Shown piece by piece: positions 10,046 to 18,122 of a DNA stretch of 64,000 bases (position 1 is its first letter; each line of letters starts with the position of its first letter). Source of the stretch: Streptomyces luteolifulvus (lineage in GTDB: Bacteria > Actinomycetota > Actinomycetes > Streptomycetales > Streptomycetaceae); the NCBI RefSeq assembly GCF_008806595.1, contig NZ_VZRB01000022.1, positions 83,706-147,705 on the forward strand, given 5' to 3'. The notes under the pieces are model-generated. The model was not told the origin of the DNA and did no database searches. It saw only the letters and a program-made list of their open reading frames with translations. Made by a program: the position numbers and the translations under genes.

Positions 10046-10564
10046 CCGGTCGCCGTCGGCGCCGGACCGACCTTCATCTCGGCGCTCCAGCAAGGCGCCA
10101 TCGACGGCGGTATGACGACCGACCCGACCGTGGCCACGATCCTGGACAAGAAGGCGGGGAAGATCCTGCTGGACATGAGGACGCCCCGCGGGTCCCAGGA
10201 GGCGCTCGGCGGACCGTACCCCTCGTCGAGCCTGTACATGCAGACGGACTGGGTCAACAGCCACAAGGACACCGTCCAGAAGCTGGCCAACGCGTTCGTC
10301 AGGACGCTGCGTTGGATGTCCTCGCACAGCGCGAGCGAGATCGCCGAGAAGATGCCGGCCGAGTACTCCCAGGGGAACAAGCTCCTCTACGCGGCGGCGA
10401 TCAAGAGCACGCTGCCGATGTTCACCAGGGACGGTGTGATGCCCAAGGACGGCCCCGAGACCGTCGAGAAGGTGCTCAAGGCGTTCAACCCCAACATCAA
10501 GAATGCCGACGTGGACCTGGACAAGACCTACACGACGGAGTTCGTGGAGAAGGCGACCGGCTGA
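10046..10564 (+). pseudogene. ABC transporter substrate-binding protein, C-terminal stub (SsuA/NMT1-like)
   Basis: The coding signal is the C-terminal half of a nitrate/sulfonate/taurine-type periplasmic binding protein: VGAGPTFISALQQGAIDGGM, then YMQTDWVNSHKDTVQKLANAF and a final PNIKNADVDLDKTYTTEF. The signal peptide, lipobox and N-terminal lobe are absent, and the frame runs back into the opposite-strand regulator remnant. No permease or ATPase gene is nearby. It is a relic left by a deletion or recombination whose junction lies near 10043-10046. Confidence 0.85.
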
Positions 10565-10632
10565 CACCAGGACGCCTGCCATCCGTACACAGAGGGGGCA
10601 CGGTCACTTCCCCCGCCCCCACGGGCCGTGCC

Positions 10633-11313
10633 TCAGGCGCGGGTCGCCCACACATAACGGTGTTCCGGGCGGCCCGCGTCGCCGTATCTGAGCGTGAGCC
10701 GGGCCCGGCCCGTGCGCTCCAGAAGCTTCAGGTAGCGCTGGGCGGTCTGACGGCTCACTCCCGTCCGCCCGGCTATCTCCTGGGCCGACAGGGGGCCTTC
10801 GGCGTTCATCAGGGACTGCCGCACCAGCTCCGCGGTGGTGGGGGAGTGGCCCTTGGGCAGGTGGGGCTCCGACGGCGCCGACAGGGCGCCGAAGATCCGG
10901 TCCACCTCGGCCTGTTCCGCCTCTCCGCCGCTGTCGAGCGTGCGGCGCAGCTCCGCGTACGCCTCCAGCTTGGCCCGCAGCCCGGCGAAGGCGAACGGCT
11001 TGATCAAGTACTGCAGGGCGCCCTGACGCATCGCCGCCTGCACGGTCGTCACGTCCCGGGCCCCTGTCACCATGATCACGTCGGTCTGGTGGCCGCGCCG
11101 GCGCATCTCCTGGACGACCGCCAGGCCCGTCTCGTCGGGCAGATAGTGGTCCATGAGCACCAGATCCAGCCGGGGCAGCATCTCCAGCTGCTGCAGCGCC
11201 TCCCGGGCACTGTGCGCCTCGCCGGCCACGTGGAAGCCGGGCACCTTCTCGACATAGGCGGCGTTGACCCGCGCAACCCTGGTGTCGTCGTCCACGACCA
11301 GGACCTCGATCAT
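10633..11313 (-). CDS. CitB/DctR-type response regulator
   Basis: A 226-residue regulator. The receiver has the acidic pair (VVDDD), the phosphoacceptor Asp in LVLMDHYLPDETGL and the conserved Lys in LIKPFAF. The C-terminal HTH (LSAQEIAGRTGVSRQTAQRY) is followed by a winged end (YGDAGRPEHRYVW). This matches the DcuR/CitB/DctR branch that responds to extracellular carboxylates. The ATG at 11313 is chosen because GAGGAGGAG sits 5 nt upstream. A GTG at 11316 is the alternative, overlapping the kinase stop by 4 nt. It forms an operon with the kinase. Its target may be the symporter at 7762 or an operon that was lost with the stub. Confidence 0.9.
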   Translation of the reverse strand: MIEVLVVDDDTRVARVNAAYVEKVPGFHVAGEAHSAREALQQLEMLPRLDLVLMDHYLPDETGLAVVQEMRRRGHQTDVIMVTGARDVTTVQAAMRQGALQYLIKPFAFAGLRAKLEAYAELRRTLDSGGEAEQAEVDRIFGALSAPSEPHLPKGHSPTTAELVRQSLMNAEGPLSAQEIAGRTGVSRQTAQRYLKLLERTGRARLTLRYGDAGRPEHRYVWATRA

Positions 11314-12986
11314 CACGACTCCTCCTCGGTGGCGGACTGCGGTGCGGACGGCATGGTGAGGGCCGGCTCCAGATCCGGCCCGGCCAGCGCCTCGGGCAGC
11401 ACGACGGTGAACTCGGCGCCTCCGCCGGCCGCCTCGCCGACGGTGGCGCTGCCGCCCTGCCGCTCGGCGAGCCTGCGCACCAGGGAGAGCCCGATTCCCC
11501 GCTTGCGGTGCGCCGGGGGCTCCTTCGTGGACCAGCCCTCGGTGAAGACCAGTTCACGCTGCTCCACAGGTATCCCGGGCCCGGTGTCCCGGACGCGCAG
11601 GACGGCGGTACGTCCCTCCGCGCGCAGTTCGACCTCCACGCGCGCGTGCGGAGAGCCCGCGACGGCGTCCAGCGCGTTGTCCACCAGGTTGCCCGCCACC
11701 GTCACGAGTCCCTGGGGATCCACCAGCCGGTCCGGGAGCCGGGTCCGGTCCGAGATCCACAGGGCGACTCCACGCTCGGCCGCGACCGTCGCCTTGCCGA
11801 CGAGCAGAGCGGCCAGCAGGGGGTCCTGGATCTTCTCGGTGACCTGTTCCGAGGTCGCCCGGTGATCGCCGACCACCTCCCCGACGAACTCCACGGCGTC
11901 GTCGTACATCTCCAGTTCGAGCAGGCCCAGGACGGTGTGCATGCGGTTGGCGTGCTCGTGGTCCTGGGCGCGCAGGGCGTCGATCAGACCGCGTGTCGAG
12001 TCCAGCTCCCGGCCCAGCTGCTCCAGCTCCGTGCGGTCGCGCAGGGTGGCGACGGCGCCGCCGTCGTCGGTGGGCATGCGGTTGGCGACCAGGACGCGCC
12101 GGCCGCGGACGGTGAGCAGATCGGTGCCCGCCACCCGGCCGGCCAGGACGTCGGCCGTACGGCCCTCCCCGAGCGCCTCGTCGGGGGACCGGCCGACGGC
12201 CTCGTCCCCCAGGCCGAGCAGGCGCTGCGCCTCGTCGTTGAGCAGTCGGACGCGGCCGGTGCGATCCAGGGCGACGACGCCCTCCCGAATGCCGTGCAGC
12301 ATGGCCTCGCGCTCCGCGAGCAGCCCCGAGATGTCCGAGAAGGCCAGGTCCCGCGTCTGCCGCTGGACCCGGCGGGCGATGAACCAGGCGGCGAGCGCGC
12401 CGACGGCCAGGGCACCGCCCTCGTACGCGAGCAGCCCCGGGATCGCGTGGATCAGCCGGGCCCGCACGCTGTCGTACGCGATGCCGACCGAGACCGCGCC
12501 GACGATGTCGCCCCGACCGTCGCGCAGGGGCACCTTCCCGCGTGCCGAGCGGCCCAGGGTGCCGCTGTCGATCTCCATGACCTCTTCGCCGGCGAGGGCC
12601 CGGCTTGGGTCGGTCGAGACCTTCCTCCCGATCTGCTTGGGCTCGGTGTGCGACCAGCGGATACCTCGTCGGTCCATGACCACGATGTACTCGGCACCGG
12701 TGGCCAGGCGGATCCGCTCCGCCTCCTGCTGGACGGGCCCCTCGGCCGTGGGAGGCGTGGTGGTGACGTCCTGCGCGATCCGCGGCTGCGCGGCGGTCGT
12801 CTGCGCGATGGCGAGCGCGCGGCGCATCGCCTGGTCGTCCAGCTGGTGACTGAGCGGCGCGAGGAACAACCCGGTGGCGAGCACCACGACTCCCGCGGCG
12901 ATGGCCAGCTGCATCATCAGCACCTGCGAGAAGACCCGCCGAGGCAGTCCGAGGCGCAGGCGGCGAGCGGGGGGAGCGGGGCTCAT
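11313..12986 (-). CDS. CitA/DcuS-type sensor histidine kinase
   Basis: A 557-residue membrane kinase. One membrane helix lies near residues 23-45, then an extracytoplasmic PAS-like (PDC) domain of about 140 residues, containing AEYIVVMDRRGIRWSHTEP and a GAVSVGIAY end strand typical of citrate and dicarboxylate sensors. A second membrane helix lies near 185-208. A cytoplasmic PAS domain follows, then a DHEHANRMHTVLGLLEL box with the phosphoacceptor His, and a HATPase_c domain with NLVDNALDA and DTGPGIP. The ligand is probably a di- or tricarboxylate. The gene overlaps its regulator and was probably co-transcribed from upstream of 12986. Confidence 0.92.
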   Translation of the reverse strand: MSPAPPARRLRLGLPRRVFSQVLMMQLAIAAGVVVLATGLFLAPLSHQLDDQAMRRALAIAQTTAAQPRIAQDVTTTPPTAEGPVQQEAERIRLATGAEYIVVMDRRGIRWSHTEPKQIGRKVSTDPSRALAGEEVMEIDSGTLGRSARGKVPLRDGRGDIVGAVSVGIAYDSVRARLIHAIPGLLAYEGGALAVGALAAWFIARRVQRQTRDLAFSDISGLLAEREAMLHGIREGVVALDRTGRVRLLNDEAQRLLGLGDEAVGRSPDEALGEGRTADVLAGRVAGTDLLTVRGRRVLVANRMPTDDGGAVATLRDRTELEQLGRELDSTRGLIDALRAQDHEHANRMHTVLGLLELEMYDDAVEFVGEVVGDHRATSEQVTEKIQDPLLAALLVGKATVAAERGVALWISDRTRLPDRLVDPQGLVTVAGNLVDNALDAVAGSPHARVEVELRAEGRTAVLRVRDTGPGIPVEQRELVFTEGWSTKEPPAHRKRGIGLSLVRRLAERQGGSATVGEAAGGGAEFTVVLPEALAGPDLEPALTMPSAPQSATEEES

Positions 12987-13071
12987 ACCCGAGACGGTAC
13001 GGGGGCGTGCCGGAGCTGCCGTAGGGGGTGTGGCCCGGATACTCCCGGTCAGCTCGCGAGCGTTGCGGTCG

Positions 13072-14013
13072 TCAACCCGCGAGTGCCGTCGTCGTCAGCT
13101 CGCGCACGGCCACCACGTCCATCCGCGCGGGTGAGCCGAGCACCGAGGTGCCGCAACTCTCCGGCCGCGGCGGCAGGGACGCGCCCTGGGCCACGACGAC
13201 GCTCCAGCGGCGCCCGTCGGCATGGGCGACGGTCACCTCCCAGCGCGGAGCCGCACCCTCCGTCCGTACGACGGCCAGGGCGTCCGCCGCGTGTTCGTCC
13301 GCGTACGCGCGCACGGCCAGTTCGGCGGCCTGCCCGGGACGCTCCCAGGCCGAGCTGCCGCGACACCCCTCCACGACGATCCGCCCCTCCTGGACCCCGT
13401 GCAGGACCTCCTTGACGGCATGGGCCTCGGCCCGGCCGTAGGCGTAGCCGTAGGGCAGGACGAGCAGGGTCGGCGAGAAGCGGTGACCGCCCAGATGCGT
13501 GACCTCCCAGGTGCCCTCCACACCGGAGGCGGCCAGCTCGGCCGCGAGGGGCCGGCCGAGGAGTGCACAGCATTGGTCGCGCTTGCCGTTGGTGCACACC
13601 AGCGCGAGCGGGTCGCCGGCGTGGGGTCTGCCATGGAGCGCCGAGCCGAAGGTGTGGTGGTCGCCCGCGCCGAGCTCCGCGAAGTCGAGATCGAGCAGCC
13701 GGCGGGGGTCGCGGGTCGTGGCGGCGTGCAGCCAGGCGTTTCCGGGCCTGGTGTGGGCCGCGTACACCTGACGCACGGTGGGCGTCCGGCTGTCGGCGTG
13801 GCGGCCGGGGCGGCGGATGAGCGCGATGCGTACGCCGGTGCCCTCCGTGGCCGCCTCCAGGGCGCGGCCCAGCGCGGGGTCCAGGTGGCTCGACGTGAGC
13901 GCCTGGGCACCCCATGGGCCGGGCTGCTCGAGCAGCAGCCAGGTCCTCGCGGTGGCCGCGGTTCCCGACAGGGGCTCGTCGAGGCCCCGGGAGACGGTTG
14001 AGCACGTACTCAC
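13072..14013 (-). CDS. Sucrase/ferredoxin-like iron-sulfur protein
   Basis: A 313-residue protein of the Suc_Fer-like family, a thioredoxin-fold [2Fe-2S] ferredoxin group. The cluster-ligand region is seen in LALVCTNGKRDQCCALLG and in the following THLGGHRFSPTLLVLPYG. The N-terminal part (ARTWLLLEQPGPWGAQAL) is also typical. The start is GTG at 14013. It lacks a ribosome site, and the iron box at 14014-14032 directly abuts it, so the mRNA may be leaderless and repressed by iron. Members are often found next to siderophore uptake genes. An electron-transfer role in iron release is plausible but unproven. Confidence 0.87.
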   Translation of the reverse strand: MSTCSTVSRGLDEPLSGTAATARTWLLLEQPGPWGAQALTSSHLDPALGRALEAATEGTGVRIALIRRPGRHADSRTPTVRQVYAAHTRPGNAWLHAATTRDPRRLLDLDFAELGAGDHHTFGSALHGRPHAGDPLALVCTNGKRDQCCALLGRPLAAELAASGVEGTWEVTHLGGHRFSPTLLVLPYGYAYGRAEAHAVKEVLHGVQEGRIVVEGCRGSSAWERPGQAAELAVRAYADEHAADALAVVRTEGAAPRWEVTVAHADGRRWSVVVAQGASLPPRPESCGTSVLGSPARMDVVAVRELTTTALAG

Positions 14014-14032
14014 AAAGGTGAGCCTAACCTGA
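14014..14032 (-). promoter_or_regulatory. DmdR1/IdeR-type iron box
   Basis: On the minus strand the 19-mer reads TCAGGTTAGGCTCACCTTT, a close match to the DtxR-family operator TTAGGTTAGGCTAACCTAA. It abuts the GTG start of the Suc/Fer-like gene, and TAGGCT inside it could be the -10 element. Iron-loaded DmdR1 would then block initiation. Confidence 0.85.
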
Positions 14033-14067
14033 CTTGAGGCAGAACCCGCTCCCGGCCCTGTGTGTGT

Positions 14068-15324
14068 CTACTCAGGCAGCGGCCGTGGCGGCCTGGGACC
14101 CACGTAGTGGCCGCTCGGGCGCATGCGCAGCGGGCGTTCGCCGTACTCCTCCAGGGCGTGCGCGATCCAGCCCGCCGTACGGGCCACGGCGAAGATCGTT
14201 TCGCCCGCTGTCGACGGCATGCCCGACGACGCGGTGAAGACGGCGAGAGCCAGGTCGACGTTGGCGTGCAACGGGGTGTGCCGGGCGGTGGTGGCCACGA
14301 TGTCGCGGGCCGCGGCGAGGGCCGGCGCCGTGTGCGGCATCTCCTCCAGCAGGGCGAACAGGGCACGCGCGCGTGGGTCCTCGCCGGTGTAGAGCCGGTG
14401 GCCGAGGCCCGGGATGCGGCGGCCCGCGCGCAGTTCGTCCGCGATCACGGGGGCCGCGTCGCCGTGGTCGAGCACGTCGAGCAGCAGCCGGTGGGCCAGG
14501 CCGCTGGCCGCGCCGTGCAGGGGGCCCTCGATGACGCCCAGCCCGGCGGAGACGGCCGCGTAGATGTGCGCGCGGGCCGACGCGGCCACGCGCACCGCGA
14601 GGGTGGAGGCGGCCAGGTCGTGGTCGACGAGCAGGGCGAGCGCGGTGTCCAGGGCGCGCAGCGAGTCGTCGTCGGCGGGCTTCCCGCTGAGCCGCCCCCA
14701 CAGCCGGTGGGCCAGCGGGCCGGTGTCACGGTGACTGTGCCGTACCGGTGGCAGTGAGGCGACGAGCGTGGGGATGAGCACGCGCGCGGTGCCGAGCACG
14801 GCCTCCACCGACAGGTCGAAGCGCAGCGGATCCGCGGCCGCCGCGGCGACCGCGGCGACCCGCAACCGGTCGGTGGGGCTGGTGTGTTCGGGCAGTGAGT
14901 CCGCGGCCTGTCGGGCGACGGCGACGGAGGCGTCGGGTGCGGCGAAGGTGATGCCCGGGCGCAACTGCCCCGTCCACAGCCACTCGGCGACCTCTTCGTA
15001 GGAGCGGCGTGCCGCCAGTTCCGTCGCGTCGACACCCCGGAAGTAGTACCGGTCCTTGTTGATGAGCGTGATCCGGGTCCGGACGGACAGTTCACCGCTG
15101 CTGCCCGGACTCCCGCCGCTCTCCCGCCTGTTGCGCAGGGCGAGCGCCTCCACCTCCCCGGCGTCGAAGGTGCTGCCCCGGCCGCCCGGCACCCGTCGGC
15201 TGGTGAGCTGGCCGCGGCTGACGTACGCGTACACGGTTTCGGGCTTCACGCCCAGGAGTTCGGCGGCCTCTTTGGTGCTCAGCCGCCGCCCCGCGTCGCC
15301 GGGGTCGGGCTCTTGATCGCGCAT
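14068..15324 (-). CDS. Citrate synthase-family protein with N-terminal DNA-binding domain
   Basis: A 418-residue fusion. Residues about 13-65 are an excisionase/MerR-like winged helix (LSTKEAAELLGVKPETVYAYVSRGQL, then a basic wing VPGGRGSTFDAGEVEAL). The rest is a full citrate synthase fold with GPLHGAASGLAH, GLGHRLYTGEDPRA, HANVDLALAVF (catalytic Asp) and the end signature GHYVGPRPP. The ATG at 15324 is preferred over the in-frame GTG at 15333. It is divergent from a second citrate synthase with under 100 nt between them. It may be an enzyme, a metabolite-sensing repressor, or both. The catalytic residues look intact. Confidence 0.88.
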   Translation of the reverse strand: MRDQEPDPGDAGRRLSTKEAAELLGVKPETVYAYVSRGQLTSRRVPGGRGSTFDAGEVEALALRNRRESGGSPGSSGELSVRTRITLINKDRYYFRGVDATELAARRSYEEVAEWLWTGQLRPGITFAAPDASVAVARQAADSLPEHTSPTDRLRVAAVAAAAADPLRFDLSVEAVLGTARVLIPTLVASLPPVRHSHRDTGPLAHRLWGRLSGKPADDDSLRALDTALALLVDHDLAASTLAVRVAASARAHIYAAVSAGLGVIEGPLHGAASGLAHRLLLDVLDHGDAAPVIADELRAGRRIPGLGHRLYTGEDPRARALFALLEEMPHTAPALAAARDIVATTARHTPLHANVDLALAVFTASSGMPSTAGETIFAVARTAGWIAHALEEYGERPLRMRPSGHYVGPRPPRPLPE

Positions 15325-15333
15325 GGAGGTCAC

Positions 15334-15410
15334 GGTATCCGCATCCGATGCATTGACTCAATCAATATTGACAGGGAAATAGTCAAGCATGGACAGTCGA
15401 ATCAAGTCCA
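15334..15410. promoter_or_regulatory. Divergent citrate synthase promoter region with nested TTGA palindromes
   Basis: The gap contains TTGACT (15353-15358) and its complement AGTCAA (15381-15386), an inner TTGA-C-TCAA (15353-15361) and TCAATATTGA (15362-15371). This AT-rich island in GC-rich DNA is a likely operator for the DNA-binding citrate synthase next to it, which is an inference. Confidence 0.55.
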
Positions 15411-15421
15411 GGGAGGAAATC

Positions 15422-16588
15422 ATGTCCGTCAAGAGGTCAGCAGCCACACTTGTCGACGTACCGCGGGGACTCGCGGGTGTCGTCGTCACCGACACGGAGA
15501 TCGGTGACGTCCGGGGCCTTGAGGGCTTCTACCACTACCGCCAGTACTCGGCCGTCGACCTCGCACAAACCCGGGGTTTCGAGGACGTCTGGCATCTCCT
15601 CGTCCACGGTGAACTGCCGGACGCCGCACGCTCCGCCGCCTTCGCCGAGGAGACGGCCGCGCTGCGCCGACTGCCGGACGAGGTACGGGCCGCCCTGCCC
15701 GCCATCGCCGCGGCGAGCGGACGGTCCGGCCCGCTGGCCGGGATGCGCACGGCGCTGTCGCTGCTCGGCGCCGCGAAGGGCTTCCGCCCGCTGTACGACA
15801 TCGACGCCGACCGGCGGCGGCAGGACTCCCTCGTGGCGGCAGCGGCCGTACCCACCCTGCTCACGGCGCTGTACCGGCTCGGCCGGGGACTCGATCCGGT
15901 GGAGCCGCGCACGGATCTGTCCGGTGCGGCGAACTACCTGTACATGCTGACGGGTTCGGAGCCCGACCCGCGACAGGCCCGCGCGGTCGAGCAATATCTG
16001 ATCTCCACCATTGACCATGGATTCAATGCGTCAACATTCACCGCACGCGTCATCGCGTCCACGGGGGCGGACGTGGCGGCCTGCCTCGTGGGAGCGGTGG
16101 GGGCGCTCTCGGGTCCGCTCCACGGCGGCGCACCCAGCCGCGCGTTGGACACTCTGGATGCGATCGGCACTCCCGACCGCATCGACCCGTGGATCCGGGA
16201 GCGTGTCCTCGCCGGCGAGCGGATCATGGGCTTCGGTCACGCGGTCTACCGCACGGAGGACCCGCGCTCCCGGATGCTGCGCGACGTCGCCCGGAGCTTC
16301 GGCGGCCCGCGGGTGGAGTTCGCCGTCGAGGTCGAGCGCCATGTCGAGGCGATCCTCGCCGAGCTGAAGCCCGGCCGCGAACTCCACACCAATGTCGAGT
16401 TCTACGCGGGCGTCGTCATGGAACTGTGCGGTCTGCCGCGGGAGATGTTCACGCCGACGTTCGCGGCCGCGCGAGTGGTGGGCTGGAGCGCGAACATCCT
16501 GGAGCAGGCGGCGGAATCGAAGATCATCAGGCCCGCGGCGCGCTATGTGGGGCTTCCCGCACCTCAGGCCGTCCCCGAGGCGGCATGA
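15422..16588 (+). CDS. Citrate/2-methylcitrate synthase family protein
   Basis: A 388-residue citrate synthase that would condense an acyl-CoA with oxaloacetate. Seen motifs are LHGGAPSRALD, MGFGHAVYRTEDPRS with the active-site His, and PAARYVGLP at the end. The ATG at 15422 follows a strong GGGAGGAAAT ribosome site, so the longer frame from 15389 is rejected. At the usual catalytic Asp (NVDF) this protein has Glu (LHTNVEFYAGVV). That may be a natural family variant or may change activity. The divergent neighbour is a DNA-binding citrate synthase that could regulate it. Confidence 0.9.
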   Translation: MSVKRSAATLVDVPRGLAGVVVTDTEIGDVRGLEGFYHYRQYSAVDLAQTRGFEDVWHLLVHGELPDAARSAAFAEETAALRRLPDEVRAALPAIAAASGRSGPLAGMRTALSLLGAAKGFRPLYDIDADRRRQDSLVAAAAVPTLLTALYRLGRGLDPVEPRTDLSGAANYLYMLTGSEPDPRQARAVEQYLISTIDHGFNASTFTARVIASTGADVAACLVGAVGALSGPLHGGAPSRALDTLDAIGTPDRIDPWIRERVLAGERIMGFGHAVYRTEDPRSRMLRDVARSFGGPRVEFAVEVERHVEAILAELKPGRELHTNVEFYAGVVMELCGLPREMFTPTFAAARVVGWSANILEQAAESKIIRPAARYVGLPAPQAVPEAA

Positions 16589-16846
16589 CGGGCGGGGCGT
16601 GCCGCCCTCACCGGAACCCCGCAGAGGCCCGAAGTTGGCCTGAAATGACTGCGAGGCCCGGCACCGATCGGGTGCGGACCTCACCGTAGCTTTCAGGGGG
16701 GCCGGGAGTGCGGCCCGGTGTGGCTCCCGCGAGGGGGGCCATGACGTTTGTGACGTCCTCAACAAGGAAGAACGCGGACCTCGACGGCCCGGTGGCGTCA
16801 TCGCGCCTCTGCCTGCCGCAGACGGCTTTCGGCCTTGATCGGCTGG
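16589..16846. other. Intergenic, no feature recognised
   Basis: A 258-nt gap between the convergent citrate synthase and the small minus-strand gene. No strong hairpin or gene was recognised. Confidence 0.3.
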
Positions 16847-17035
16847 TCACACATCGGGGATGTCCGTCTTGGCGTGAATCAGTGTTTTGCGATCAATGAC
16901 CACGATGCGCTCGTATTCAGCTCGCGCGGCATCCGGAGGAAGCTTCCCGTCCAGGGTCTCGGTGGCGTCTGTACCGATAATGGCGAAATTTCCATCACTG
17001 AGCTCGAAGATGTCGGGGCAGGTCTGCCCCGACAT
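16847..17035 (-). CDS. Small actinobacterial hypothetical protein (62 aa)
   Basis: The ATG at 17035 gives a 62-residue product with the sequence pattern CPDIFELSDGNFAIIGTDAT ... LPPDAARAEYERIVVIDRKTL. I recognise this as a small protein family widespread in Streptomyces, often encoded near HTH/DUF397-type regulators, but its function is unknown. No such regulator is adjacent here. The gene and about 150 nt upstream are visibly lower in GC than the flanks, suggesting acquisition. The longer frame reaching 17449 overlaps the next gene and is rejected. Confidence 0.72.
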   Translation of the reverse strand: MSGQTCPDIFELSDGNFAIIGTDATETLDGKLPPDAARAEYERIVVIDRKTLIHAKTDIPDV

Positions 17036-17237
17036 GCTGCCCCGGGCCGTGGGAGGTACGCCGATTCTGCGGACGATCTTCAACGGGGAGTTCCATTCGG
17101 GTGAGTTGTTCTGTTTTGTCCGGGTTTGTCTAGCGGAACTCCTCACCAAAAGTAATCGTCCATGTCGGATGTGACGAAATTTTTCAGCCAGGGTGCCTAA
17201 TGCGGGCCCGGCAGGTGAAGGAAAGCGGCGTCGATCG

Positions 17238-17774
17238 TCAGGCGACCCACCACTGGTCGTTCTCGTCGTTGGCCCGGGCGACGATCTCGTCCACATGTCG
17301 GGCGAGCAATCGTTCCTGCGAGCCGGCCGGCAGGCTCTCCCGGTGGTGTCCGGTGACTTCCCAGTACTCACGGAAGATCGAGCTCTGGCATATGCCCCGC
17401 ATATGGCCGAGGGCTTCCTCGAGGCTGACCGTGCCTGAGCGAAAGGCATGCAGGAGGTTTCCGTACAGGGCGTTGGCGAACAGGTACTGCTTCAACTGCG
17501 TCGGAGTTATCTCGATTTCGTAGGTGTCGAGCACGGCCGCCAGGTCCGGATCCTGGACCGCTTTGCACAGCAGGTCGAAGTGGAGCCGGTGTTTGTCTGC
17601 CATGTCGGTGCGCCAGTGGTGCTGCCGCTGTTCCTCGTGCATCAGCTCGAGCCGTGCGAGCAGCATGGCCTCCCCGTGCAGGCGCTGCACGGCAAGAGCC
17701 GCGAAAGCCCCTGCCGCGAAGGCGAGACCTGCCATCGCCACAGGACCCCACCCCCGCTTTCCATAAGTGGACAT
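17238..17774 (-). CDS. DUF6082-type membrane-anchored hypothetical protein
   Basis: The ATG at 17774 gives 178 residues beginning MSTYGKRGWG. One N-terminal hydrophobic segment (residues about 10-28) probably anchors the protein. The remainder is helical and cytoplasmic, with conserved features HHWRTDMADKHRLHFDLL, QLKQYLFANALYGNLL, FREYWEVTGHHRESLP and a C-terminal DQWW. It matches the Streptomyces DUF6082 family as I remember it. Such genes are variable between species and often occur in accessory regions. No function can be assigned. Confidence 0.75.
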   Translation of the reverse strand: MSTYGKRGWGPVAMAGLAFAAGAFAALAVQRLHGEAMLLARLELMHEEQRQHHWRTDMADKHRLHFDLLCKAVQDPDLAAVLDTYEIEITPTQLKQYLFANALYGNLLHAFRSGTVSLEEALGHMRGICQSSIFREYWEVTGHHRESLPAGSQERLLARHVDEIVARANDENDQWWVA

Positions 17775-18122
17775 GTCAACCCCCGAGTCAGGCGGCCGTC
17801 CGCCGGTCGTCGGGTGTGGACAACGGGCAGCGGACCGGCGAGCGGTGGGCGGCGCTTGCCGTCTCCCAGGATGCCGAGCGGCTCTGATCGGCGGGGAGGC
17901 GGAGAGGAGGCGCACGGAGGGAAGCGAGGGTCGCACGAACCGGCGCCTTGCCCAACGTCTGCCCCGCAAGTGCTGCTAACAATCGTTCACTTCGTCGTGA
18001 TTGTTCCGGCTCGTATCCTGGGTCGGCATTCAACCTTCGTCCGTGCGCCGAACCCGCGATCCGGTGCACGCGTCGGCGTGAGAGAGGTCGTACAGCGTGA
18101 AATTCGTGAGAGAGGGCGCCCA
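17775..18122 (+). promoter_or_regulatory. Upstream region of the metal GTPase with a spaced inverted repeat
   Basis: A 348-nt divergent gap. AACAATC (17978-17984) and its perfect complement GATTGTT (17999-18005) are separated by 14 nt. This AT-rich pair lies about 120 nt before the GTPase start and looks like an operator. It does not match the Streptomyces Zur box as I know it. Confidence 0.45.

Noticed and set aside
17978..18005. Zur box for the COG0523 GTPase
   Set aside because: The repeat does not match the known Streptomyces Zur operator in sequence or spacing.
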